In this document: in pieces, positions 53,206 through 60,692 of the stretch
Layout: the number at the start of each line of letters is the position of its first letter
Position numbering within the stretch: the first letter of the stretch is position 1
Source of the DNA: Phormidesmis sp963789215
GTDB taxonomy: Bacteria; Cyanobacteriota; Cyanobacteriia; Phormidesmidales; Phormidesmidaceae
Direction: 5' to 3'
Assembly: GCA_963789215.1 (NCBI GenBank)
Contig: CAWBJY010000005.1
Location: 124,001 to 188,000, forward strand
Length of the DNA: 64,000 bases
Position numbers and translations under genes: made by a program
The notes under the pieces: model-generated
Databases searched by the model: none
Told to the model about the DNA's origin: nothing
The model's input: the letters and a program-made list of their open reading frames with translations, nothing else

Positions 53206-53949
53206 AGCACTTCCGCTCTGCTGAGCTTTAACCGGGTCATTCTGTCCATAAGTTAAAGTAAGCCCCCAAGTCCTAAACAACCGTAAAGAGCGAATAAAGC
53301 CTGAAAAATTTGTTTAGTTTCTTGCGCTTCTAGCGAGTAGCACAGGTCTTATCACTTTTCGCCTACAGACTTTTCGCCTATAGTCCGAACAGTTTTAGTC
53401 GATAAGTTTATTTTGCCAAGCACCGACAAAGCCTTATCAGTGCTTCAATCTTTCGTCGAGTGCAAAACCAATTCAAAAAAGCATTTCTACTGACTGGTAT
53501 GACTCCTATTGATAAAACTTTTGCCCTCATTGACTAAATTTCATCTAAACCTTATCAAATCAGCGATCGCTCCATTACTCGCCTTCAACTGACAAGCTGA
53601 GCAATCGCTCGACCCTACAATAGCTGCATTCATATTGAATTCTGTTTTCCACAGGGCTACTTTCGATAGTGGCGCACCCAGGCCCGAGAGATTTCTAGAA
53701 CGGCAGTTCTCATCATCCGAATTTTTGCCCTTTGGCGGTTGCTGCGCGACAGTGGAGATAGGCGATTCTCCGATGCAAAGGCATGGTGCTAGCCACTAGC
53801 AATGGCGTACCGCTAGCTGTAGAATCTTGACCTATATTCCACAAATTCTCACAAAATTACAAAGAATAACTCAGTTCGTAGCTAGCACCCACGCGCTACA
53901 TCATCTAGTCTGATACCCTATCGCTCCTAGCTATAACGCCTTTGCCAGT
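53206..53949. other. 744-bp gene-less stretch
   Basis: No protein gene was found on either strand. A 15-bp tandem duplication (CTTTTCGCCTACAGA pattern) lies at 53355-53384, and a HIP1-bearing segment near 53562. A foldable segment at 53665-53800 is listed separately. The promoter of the YqhA gene is probably at the right end; the flippase promoter must be at the left end. Confidence 0.6.
53665..53800. ncRNA. Candidate structured RNA (three-stem fold, strand unknown)
   Basis: TAGTGGCGCAC (53667-53677) can pair with GTGC-TA-GCCACTA (53786-53798), an 11-pair closing stem with a 2-base bulge. Inside it are AGAAC-GGCA-GTTCT (53697-53710) and GGAGA with TCTCC (53754-53771, 8-base loop). Together they would form a multibranched fold of about 135 bases. 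I matched it to no known RNA family. Pairing by chance is possible. Confidence 0.3.
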
Positions 53950-54516
53950 ATGAGACAGCTTAGAAAAATAGAGCACGTTTTTGAAACGATTATTTGGAAT
54001 TTTCGGCTGCTCGTCTTATTTCCCGTTATTTTTAGCCTGCTAAGCGCCGTTAAGTTTTTTATGATTGGCACCTGGGACATTTGGGCCGGATTTAGCCTCA
54101 GATTCGATCCTGCCGACCCAGAAGGCGAAACCACCTACCAGATTGTTTCTTACGTCATTGGCGGAATTGACTACTATCTAATTGGCATCGTTCTGCTCAT
54201 CTTCGCCTTTGGCATATACGAGCTGTTTATCTCTAAAATTGATATCAGATTTGAGCAAGAAGTTAGTATTCTTCAGAGTGAATCTCTTGATGAGCTAAAA
54301 AGCAAGCTGGTTAAAGTGATCGTTGTGGCTTTAATTGTGAATTTGTTTAAGAAGATGCTGGAGCTAGAAACCTCACAAGCAAGTGATTTCGTCTACATCG
54401 CCCTGACCATCTTTCTTATTGCCGTTAGCAATTATTTACTACAGCTGCATTCTGACACCCCGCTCGTCTCAAAAACCAGTAGCGCCGAAGCTGACTTGAC
54501 CCCTGAAGATAGCTGA
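53950..54516 (+). CDS. YqhA family (UPF0114) membrane protein
   Basis: The 188-residue protein has about four membrane segments (near 20-40, 68-95, 115-135, 140-160). Motifs IIWNFRLLVLFPVIFSLLSA and YLIGIVLLIFAFGIYELFISKID fit the YqhA/UPF0114 family, found in many bacteria with unknown function. A perfect copy of CTGAAGATAGCT spans the stop codon. It converges on the SixA gene with 60 bp between. Confidence 0.82.
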   Translation: MRQLRKIEHVFETIIWNFRLLVLFPVIFSLLSAVKFFMIGTWDIWAGFSLRFDPADPEGETTYQIVSYVIGGIDYYLIGIVLLIFAFGIYELFISKIDIRFEQEVSILQSESLDELKSKLVKVIVVALIVNLFKKMLELETSQASDFVYIALTIFLIAVSNYLLQLHSDTPLVSKTSSAEADLTPEDS

Positions 54517-54530
54517 CTGAAGATAGCTAG
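54503..54530. repeat. 14-bp tandem duplication over a stop codon
   Basis: Units at 54503-54516 and 54517-54530 (CTGAAGATAGCTGA and CTGAAGATAGCTAG). The first ends in the YqhA stop TGA; the second lies past it. Confidence 0.75.
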
Positions 54531-54576
54531 CGGTTGAGCCTGAATTTATTAGATCAAACCTATAGCTGGGCCTGGT

Positions 54577-55068
54577 TTAGAACATTTTGGGTTTAAGAAA
54601 GCTCAGCAGTTTCCCAGAACCGGCAGATAGGTCTTGCCAAGAATTTTGTGCAAAGACTAGCTGAACGTAGCCACAGGTCGGTACATTCTCAATAAAGCGA
54701 TCGCCTATCTGATTACACAAGTCCGTCATCGCCGCGTTATGGCCGACAACTACAGCCTCTAAAAGCGAATCGTCCAGGTTACGACACCACTTCAGCAGCG
54801 CGTTTGCGTCGAACGTATATAGCTCATCATCCGTCTGCCAACTGATCTCTCGATCTAGCAGGTGCTGAGCGAGTTGCTCAATCGTAGACTGAGCGCGCCG
54901 CGCCGGACTGCAAAACACTGGTTCGAACGGGCAGCCTGCCTGCACCATCTGCGGGGCCATCGTCCGACAAGCTTCTGACCCGCGCGAGTTAAGCGGCCGC
55001 TCAATATCAGCCAAAGCCTCATTAGCCCAGCTAGATTTAGCGTGCCGAATCAGGTGTAGCTTTTTCAT
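54577..55068 (-). CDS. sixA: Phosphohistidine phosphatase SixA-like
   Basis: The 163-residue protein shows the histidine-phosphatase core LIRHAKSSWAN (His at residue 8) with DIERPLNSRG, and the second active His in VVVGHNAAMTDL. SixA removes phosphate from histidines of phosphorelay proteins. The length is that of SixA rather than of phosphoglycerate mutases. It is monocistronic. Confidence 0.86.
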   Translation of the reverse strand: MKKLHLIRHAKSSWANEALADIERPLNSRGSEACRTMAPQMVQAGCPFEPVFCSPARRAQSTIEQLAQHLLDREISWQTDDELYTFDANALLKWCRNLDDSLLEAVVVGHNAAMTDLCNQIGDRFIENVPTCGYVQLVFAQNSWQDLSAGSGKLLSFLKPKMF

Positions 55069-55349
55069 TTAGTCAATTCCAGTGGCAATCAACGCAATCA
55101 ATGGCAACAGTTAACCACGGCAGCACAGACCGCGCCATGGTTACAGCCATTGCGCTTACCGCTAAGCCATCAAACACCGATCGAATGATAACTAGTTTGT
55201 ATCATTCCTTGTCTTCAAAACATGTTAATCTTCGAACAAGATAATAAGAATCGGTCAGCATATTTGTTTTTAGTATTAACGGGTTTTCACGTTTTTCCAT
55301 TGACAGACTTTCTTCCGACATATCCCTCAATTCCTTCTGGAGAAATTCT

Positions 55350-55622
55350 ATGTCAATTTATGTAGGCAACCTGTCCTATGACGTTACGGACGCAGACTTA
55401 ACGACGACTTTTGCAGAGTATGGCACTGTGAAAAGAGTTCAACTTCCCACCGATCGTGAAACTGGCCGAATGCGCGGTTTTGGGTTCGTTGAGATGAGTT
55501 CTGATGATGAAGAAGAAGCAGCTATTCAGGCGCTTGATGGCGCTGAGTGGATGGGCCGCGACCTCAAAGTCAACAAAGCCAAGCCTCGTGAAAATCGTGG
55601 CGGCGGCGGTTCTTTCCGCTAG
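55350..55622 (+). CDS. RRM RNA-binding protein (cyanobacterial Rbp type)
   Basis: The 90-residue protein is one RRM domain with RNP2 IYVGNL at residues 3-8 and RNP1 RMRGFGFVEM at about 41-50, then a short Gly-rich tail (RGGGGSFR). Cyanobacterial Rbp proteins are often cold-induced and bind RNA; some guide mRNAs to the thylakoid. TTGACA occurs at 55300-55305 and GGAG sits about nine bases before the ATG. A long leader of up to 280 bases and an own terminator suggest regulated monocistronic expression. Confidence 0.93.
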   Translation: MSIYVGNLSYDVTDADLTTTFAEYGTVKRVQLPTDRETGRMRGFGFVEMSSDDEEEAAIQALDGAEWMGRDLKVNKAKPRENRGGGGSFR

Positions 55623-55699
55623 GACAAGTCCTTTTAGAGCTGCGTGATCGCAACTCTAGCCCAATAAACCTTCGGGTTTAGAGGATAACATCTACAAGA

Positions 55700-55733
55700 A
55701 AGGGTTCAGGCGTCTCTGTCTGAACCCTTTTTT
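55700..55733 (+). terminator. Rho-independent terminator after the RRM gene
   Basis: AAGGGTTCAG (55700-55709) pairs with CTGAACCCTT (55720-55729) across a 10-base loop, followed by a run of T. It lies about 80 bases after the stop. Confidence 0.88.
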
Positions 55734-55774
55734 TAATGAATATTAAAGACGATCCGCCTTCAATATTTGCGCTT

Positions 55775-56908
55775 TTATAGATAGGTCATCAGCAACTGCA
55801 TTAAGCCTGCGATCGCATTCAAAGAAGCCGTCTCCGTTGCCGTATGGTAGTCCGTCGTCGGAATTTGCAGCGTTGTCCCGCTGACTGTCCCTTCCGAAGC
55901 GCTCGCCACCCTTCCTAGCTCAGTTCGGCCCAGCGGATAAGGCTTGCTACGCATCAAATTTTTCTCAGCAATATACTCATCCTTAAACCCATAGCTCAGC
56001 CCTAAAGACTCGCAGCGCTCCACCAGCTCTTGAGTCATTGCCTCAGAAAAAGGCCCGTTCGCATCGCAATGCCGCAGCGTAATCTGCTGCATATCTGCCT
56101 CCTCACGAGTTGCGTAAGGACTTGTATCTAGCACAATCAACCGCTGCGTCGTCAGCCGCTCCTGTTGAAACCAGGCCAAACTATAGCGCCAGCTCCGCCC
56201 AGACTCTTCTTGAGCGGTAAACATGCCCGTCCCTTGAAACCCTCGCTGAAACAGATAGATAATCATCGCCGCACTCACCACATTATCTAGCTGCGCCGAA
56301 ATCAACCCATCTTCTATTTGCAGTCGATCCGCAAAAGATACCGGCGTACCCGGCTGCAAATATTCCAGCCCATTCACCTCAAAAATCAGATTTCCCCGCT
56401 CTGGGCAAACGTACGAGTTCGTAATTTCGCCCTGGCCAATATAGGTGCCCACAAACGGAATATGCGCCTGCACCCGCTGCCCTGCAAAGCGATTTTCGAT
56501 TTTGTTAATCATATATTCAGACACTGAATCGCCCATTACCTCGCCCCGATTAGCGGCAATGAACGCGGCATACTGAAACTCATTTGGCCCTGTGCACAGC
56601 AGCCCATGACGATCGATATGTGCCGACAAAAACAGGTCGTGCGGCTTATTCCCTTGGGCCACCAAAACGCCGTGGTAATGCTGTACCGCTACGCCCGCAT
56701 CTTCTAGCTCTCGCCGCAAAACGCGAAAGAAAGCGTCTTCGTTGCCTACCACAGAAGGCTCTCGAATTAGCAATTTCAAAATATCTAAGAAATCGTGCAG
56801 CTCCGCGTGCAGGCTATCAATGTTGGTAATAGCACTATCGGCAACGGAAACCGTTTCAACTATCTGTTGTTCAACGACCGGATTAATTTCAAGATCGACG
56901 GAACCCAT
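55775..56908 (-). CDS. M42/M20-like zinc aminopeptidase
   Basis: The 377-residue protein has metal-ligand motifs SAHIDRHG (HxD), AQLDNVVSA, TAQEESGRS (catalytic and ligand Glu), VLDTSPY and PTTDYHTATE with the last His. The arrangement with a lid domain (VRG-like FVGTYIGQGEI) fits the M42 family of dodecameric aminopeptidases. About 40 N-terminal residues precede the domain without recognised features. It is alone on its strand. Confidence 0.85.
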   Translation of the reverse strand: MGSVDLEINPVVEQQIVETVSVADSAITNIDSLHAELHDFLDILKLLIREPSVVGNEDAFFRVLRRELEDAGVAVQHYHGVLVAQGNKPHDLFLSAHIDRHGLLCTGPNEFQYAAFIAANRGEVMGDSVSEYMINKIENRFAGQRVQAHIPFVGTYIGQGEITNSYVCPERGNLIFEVNGLEYLQPGTPVSFADRLQIEDGLISAQLDNVVSAAMIIYLFQRGFQGTGMFTAQEESGRSWRYSLAWFQQERLTTQRLIVLDTSPYATREEADMQQITLRHCDANGPFSEAMTQELVERCESLGLSYGFKDEYIAEKNLMRSKPYPLGRTELGRVASASEGTVSGTTLQIPTTDYHTATETASLNAIAGLMQLLMTYL

Positions 56909-57095
56909 AGATGCTTTCCAAAACTAGATTTTCCTATGATATAGCAAACGCCTAAGTCCATCGGCGTATCTGCTATTACCAAGCTGTGCAAGATAGTTAA
57001 AAACTCGATGGGGCTGTAAGCAAAAGAATGACCGTTGCGATCGCTAAATGAACGCGAGAAAAATGCCATCGGAGCGATCGCAGAGGTCAACATTC

Positions 57096-57740
57096 CTAAA
57101 ATTGGGTGGTTGGATTAAGCTCTGGGCGGCTCCTGTGAGGATAGCGTTCTGTTTGTGGCTTGTGTTCTGGCCGGTGATATGGGTAGAACCTTTGAGACGG
57201 GTAGAACCTTTGATATTGGACGTATCTTCTAGAGCGGTTGGATTGAGGGTAGCTGAAGTAGATATTTTCGTCTGTTGGTAGGCTAAGGTTTGGCTGTTCC
57301 TGATCAAGCGAGACTCTAGAAGGCTGCGCTTCTGCTGAGATGCGAACGCCATTTACATAGACTGCTGAGCCTGTTTCTGAAACAACTTCGATCGCTGTTG
57401 AAGATCCTTGTGTACGGTTTGCGGCCTCGGACTGAGGACTGGCCGATGGCCTAGTTTGGCTGCGTGAGGATTGAGGATTTGCGGCTGGCGTCTGGCATAG
57501 GTTTTCTAGGCTGGTGCGATCGCCCGCAGTCCATTCAACGTAGCAGTCTGTTTGGGGAGAAAGCTCTGTTTGGGGAGAAAGGTCTGAGCTGAGCTGACTC
57601 TGAGCTTGGGCTGCTGAGGATAGCAGCGAGATAGAAGCGGCTACGCCTAGCAGCATGATTTTGCTGAAAGACTGCTTAGAAGATTTCCAGACTGATGTTT
57701 TTGGCTTGTGAAGCAGATTGGCAGTCGAAGAGTGACTCAT
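57096..57740 (-). CDS. Secreted orphan protein, Tyr/Arg-rich tail
   Basis: The 214-residue protein has a signal peptide (basic start, IMLLGVAASISLLSSAAQA). Residues 50-115 are Ser/Thr/Gln-rich; the part SAVYVNGVRISAEAQPSRVSL looks folded. The end is unusual: YVQYQRFYPSQRFYPYHRPE, Tyr, Arg, Pro and His rich. I know no family. An outer-surface or cell-wall protein is a guess from the signal peptide only. Confidence 0.6.
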   Translation of the reverse strand: MSHSSTANLLHKPKTSVWKSSKQSFSKIMLLGVAASISLLSSAAQAQSQLSSDLSPQTELSPQTDCYVEWTAGDRTSLENLCQTPAANPQSSRSQTRPSASPQSEAANRTQGSSTAIEVVSETGSAVYVNGVRISAEAQPSRVSLDQEQPNLSLPTDENIYFSYPQSNRSRRYVQYQRFYPSQRFYPYHRPEHKPQTERYPHRSRPELNPTTQF

Positions 57741-57953
57741 TTTGACTGAGCTGGATTAGCTGATAAGAGAATTGCTTTTGCACCCGAGTCGTTAACGCGG
57801 CTATCTGTTAAATCTAGCGTAGTTGGCTGGCTATCGTGGGCGGTGTCCTTAAGTCTGCCGATGATGGGAAAAAGGCTCAAGATTAAGCCGGTGGTGAGAT
57901 GAGACTTCTTCTGTGTTCGTGTAGGTTGAATGGATAACCTAGGTGGTAATGCA

Positions 57954-58358
57954 ATGTTGAAACGTATAGATGGACTGCTTCGTGTTCTGGCGGTGAGCTT
58001 GGTAGCCGTACTGATTTCAGTTGGGGTTATGGGCGCTGAGGCTCAAGCGAATGGCAATCGTCTTATCCAAACGCCCCAAAGCTTGATTGCCTATAGCCTT
58101 GACTACGAAATGGATAAAGCGAGGGGCGATCAGACGATTGAGCATTACGGGGAGCCGGTGCGTGAGGTGGTTGAGCAAACGCTGCGGAACAATGTGAACC
58201 ACCCGGATAGCAAAGAGACGGCCGAAAATAGCTACAAGCGGAAAAGCTTTTTAAATAATGTGCTGCCAGAAAGAAACAGCGCCGGTAAGAAGTTCTCTCA
58301 AGAAGATTTTTCGGAGATGCGGAAGATTGAGCATCCAAGAGACATTTTGCAAAAGTAG
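57954..58358 (+). CDS. Small secreted orphan protein
   Basis: The ATG at 57954 gives 134 residues; the earlier start at 57930 adds eight without likeness. A signal peptide (LLRVLAVSLVAVLISVGVMG) ends at AEAQA. The mature part is hydrophilic and helical, with VREVVEQTLRNNVNHPDS and SEMRKIEHPRDIL. No family was recognised. Confidence 0.6.
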   Translation: MLKRIDGLLRVLAVSLVAVLISVGVMGAEAQANGNRLIQTPQSLIAYSLDYEMDKARGDQTIEHYGEPVREVVEQTLRNNVNHPDSKETAENSYKRKSFLNNVLPERNSAGKKFSQEDFSEMRKIEHPRDILQK

Positions 58359-58396
58359 ATAGTAGGAGCTGCTGATTAGACTATTTATGCTTGAGC

Positions 58397-58696
58397 TTAT
58401 TCTTGAGCAATGTCTATTTTTAGCAGCGCTAGGAGCGTTGGCTTGTCTGGCTGTCTGCTGACGATGCTCTCTTTTTGAAATTTTGTTAGTTTTTTGAGTC
58501 TGTATTCTGCCTTTGATGCGAGAGAACGAGTGCCTATTTCGGTTTGGTAGACGAGCTGCAGTGGCCCTTTCGATCGCAGATATTTAGCGCCTTGTTTGCC
58601 TGCTGTATGTTCGGCTAGCCGTTGCGAAACGTCTGTTGTGATACCGGTGTACAGGGCGTTTTGTTTGGTTCGAATGAGATAGAGATGCCAAGCCAT
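58397..58696 (-). CDS. GIY-YIG domain endonuclease-like protein
   Basis: The 99-residue protein has the family core: LYLIRTKQNALYTGITTDVSQRLAEH, with the tyrosines and Arg of the GIY-YIG fold, then YRLKKLTKFQKE. This short YhbQ-like subgroup is common in bacteria; some members cut DNA. It converges on the small secreted orphan with 38 bp between. Confidence 0.88.
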   Translation of the reverse strand: MAWHLYLIRTKQNALYTGITTDVSQRLAEHTAGKQGAKYLRSKGPLQLVYQTEIGTRSLASKAEYRLKKLTKFQKESIVSRQPDKPTLLALLKIDIAQE

Positions 58697-58736
58697 TTTG
58701 CTTTGAATGGTGTGTTTTGAACGGAGGTAATTTTAT

Positions 58737-59405
58737 ATGTGTGGACGATATACCCAAACAAAGTCTGGTGAGGCGATCGCGCGTACCTTTAACTTAGCCA
58801 CCTCACCCGATCCTCAACCGCGATACAACATTGCTCCTACTCAGCCGGTATCTGCGATTGCCCAAACTGAAGCAAACCGAGAATATCGTATCTTTCAGTG
58901 GGGCTTAGTTCCTTCCTGGTCTAAGGATCCTAAAATCGGCAGCCGGATGATTAACGCTCGCTCAGAGACAGCGGCGGAGAAGCCTTCTTTTCGGGCGGCG
59001 TTTAAGCGGCGGCGATGCCTGGTGCTAGCTGATGGCTTTTATGAGTGGCAGCGGACGGGTGGGAAAAAGCAGCCTTACTACATTCAGGTCAAAGATCAAG
59101 AGATTTTTGGGTTTGCAGGGCTTTGGGAGACTTGGGAAAGCGGAGATGGGAGCCATTTGGAGAGCTGCACCATTCTGACGACTGAGCCAAATGGACTGAT
59201 GGAGACAATTCATAATCGGATGCCGGTAATTGTGCATCCTGATGATTTTGATCTGTGGCTAGACCCGAGCCTGCAAGATGGGCGACACGTACAGCATTTG
59301 CTGCGCCCTTACGAGGATGAGGCGATGGACGCCTATACGATAAGTACGGTGGTGAATAATCCGAGAAATGAGAGCTCTGAGTGCGTGGAGCCGCTGGCAG
59401 ACTAG
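58737..59405 (+). CDS. yedK: SRAP domain protein YedK (abasic-site shield)
   Basis: The 222-residue protein begins MCGRYTQ; Cys2 forms the covalent link with abasic sites in ssDNA after Met1 is removed. Other core residues are in YNIAPTQPV, NARSET, DGFYEWQ (Glu) and IHNRMPVI (His). YedK/HMCES protects abasic sites during replication. Its stop shares the tetramer CTAG with the convergent DUF411 gene. Confidence 0.94.
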   Translation: MCGRYTQTKSGEAIARTFNLATSPDPQPRYNIAPTQPVSAIAQTEANREYRIFQWGLVPSWSKDPKIGSRMINARSETAAEKPSFRAAFKRRRCLVLADGFYEWQRTGGKKQPYYIQVKDQEIFGFAGLWETWESGDGSHLESCTILTTEPNGLMETIHNRMPVIVHPDDFDLWLDPSLQDGRHVQHLLRPYEDEAMDAYTISTVVNNPRNESSECVEPLAD

Positions 59406-59890
59406 TTATGGTCGGCGAAGAAGAGGGTGGCGTCTGGGGTGAAGGCAAAGACGGTGTAAGGGTCTGAGCGGTTTTTCATTTCCATGCCGGGAGCACCTAC
59501 GGGCATACCGGGTGCGGTGAGGCCCACAACGTCTGGCTTTTCGCTGAGTAAGCGCTGTACGTCTGCGGCGGGAACATGGCCTTCTACAACGTAGCCGTCG
59601 ATGATTGCGGTGTGGCAGGAAGAGAGTTTTTCGGGGACGCCGTAGGTTTGGCGAATGGTCTCCATTTGAGAGGTTACGTTGTCGTCAATTTGGAAGCCTG
59701 CGGATTTCATGTGGGCTACCCATTCTTCGCAGCAGCCGCAGGTAGGGCTACGGTAGACGGTGAGCTGAGATACGCTACCTCTAGCTAGGGCGGCGGGCTG
59801 CGTTAACCCAAAAAATGCAGTCGCGCAGACGGCAACTATGAGTGAATAGGCCAAGGTGCGTAGCGACGGTCTAGGTGCGTGCGAGGTCAT
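59402..59890 (-). CDS. DUF411 secreted metal-binding protein
   Basis: The ATG at 59890 gives 162 residues; the longer frame adds 32 unlikely residues. A signal segment (LAYSLIVAVCATAFFGL) is followed by the DUF411 domain: VYRSPTCGCCEEWVAHMKSA, KLSSCHTAIIDGYVVEGHVP and GMPVGAPGMEM. The CGCC and the Met-rich end suggest copper or another soft metal. Relatives are often in metal-resistance contexts; none is seen here. Confidence 0.86.
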   Translation of the reverse strand: MTSHAPRPSLRTLAYSLIVAVCATAFFGLTQPAALARGSVSQLTVYRSPTCGCCEEWVAHMKSAGFQIDDNVTSQMETIRQTYGVPEKLSSCHTAIIDGYVVEGHVPAADVQRLLSEKPDVVGLTAPGMPVGAPGMEMKNRSDPYTVFAFTPDATLFFADHN

Positions 59891-59945
59891 GATTTTTAGG
59901 GTTGAGCTATATCTCTTATCTATATTCCTTAAGTTAGCGTAGCCA

Positions 59946-60692
59946 GTGAATGTTCTGTCTTCCGCTAGTAGCTGGCAACGTAACAAACCCGTTACAGTTG
60001 TTACAGATTGCTTAGATTGCTTGGCTCTAGTTGTTCGGTGGCTATTGCAAGCTATCGAAGGCGACGAATCTTTAAAAAGGCTGCTAGCAATGGCACTTAG
60101 GTTTGCTCAGGATTTAACGGTTGTTTTGGCGCGCGATCGCGACCAACCGCTGACGCTGCGTGATGTTTTGCGGGAGACTTCTGAGCAGGGCTTCTCGCTG
60201 GCAATTATTTTGCTGAGCTTTCCGTTTTTGCTGCCGATGCCGCCTGGGTTAACGACGATACTTGGCTCGGCTTGCTTGTTTCTTTCTATGCAAATGGCTT
60301 TTGGGCGGCGGGTTCCCTGGCTGCCTGATCGACTGCTGCGCTTTGAATTCTCTCAGCAGGTGGTGGATAAGCTGCTAAATGGCCTGCGGCGAGTGACTAA
60401 GATTTTTGAAAAGGTGACTCGGCCTCGCTGGTCGCGATTTGCTCGGAGCGATCGCACCTGGCGGCTCAACGGTCTGTGCATTACCTGGCTATCGCTGCTG
60501 CTAATGACGCCGGTTCCGCTAACGAATCCGATTCCGACGATTGGCATTTTGCTGCTGGCAATCTCGATGATTGAGATGGACGGGCTGCTGCTGCTAGTGG
60601 GCTACGGGGTGGTGGGTTTGAATACGGCGCTGTTTGGTTCGGTGGGTTATTTGCTATGGCGATCGCCTGATGTGTTGAGCCAGTGGTTTTAG
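59946..60692 (+). CDS. ExoD-family exopolysaccharide-related membrane protein
   Basis: The 248-residue protein (GTG start at 59946) has the ExoD signature: LRDVLRETSEQGFSLAIILLSFPFLLPMPPGL, then LPDRLLRFEF and TPVPLTNPIPTIGILLLAISMIE. About four membrane segments are present. ExoD proteins affect exopolysaccharide amount in rhizobia; the mechanism is unclear. It overlaps the convergent antiporter gene by 4 bp. Confidence 0.86.
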   Translation: MNVLSSASSWQRNKPVTVVTDCLDCLALVVRWLLQAIEGDESLKRLLAMALRFAQDLTVVLARDRDQPLTLRDVLRETSEQGFSLAIILLSFPFLLPMPPGLTTILGSACLFLSMQMAFGRRVPWLPDRLLRFEFSQQVVDKLLNGLRRVTKIFEKVTRPRWSRFARSDRTWRLNGLCITWLSLLLMTPVPLTNPIPTIGILLLAISMIEMDGLLLLVGYGVVGLNTALFGSVGYLLWRSPDVLSQWF

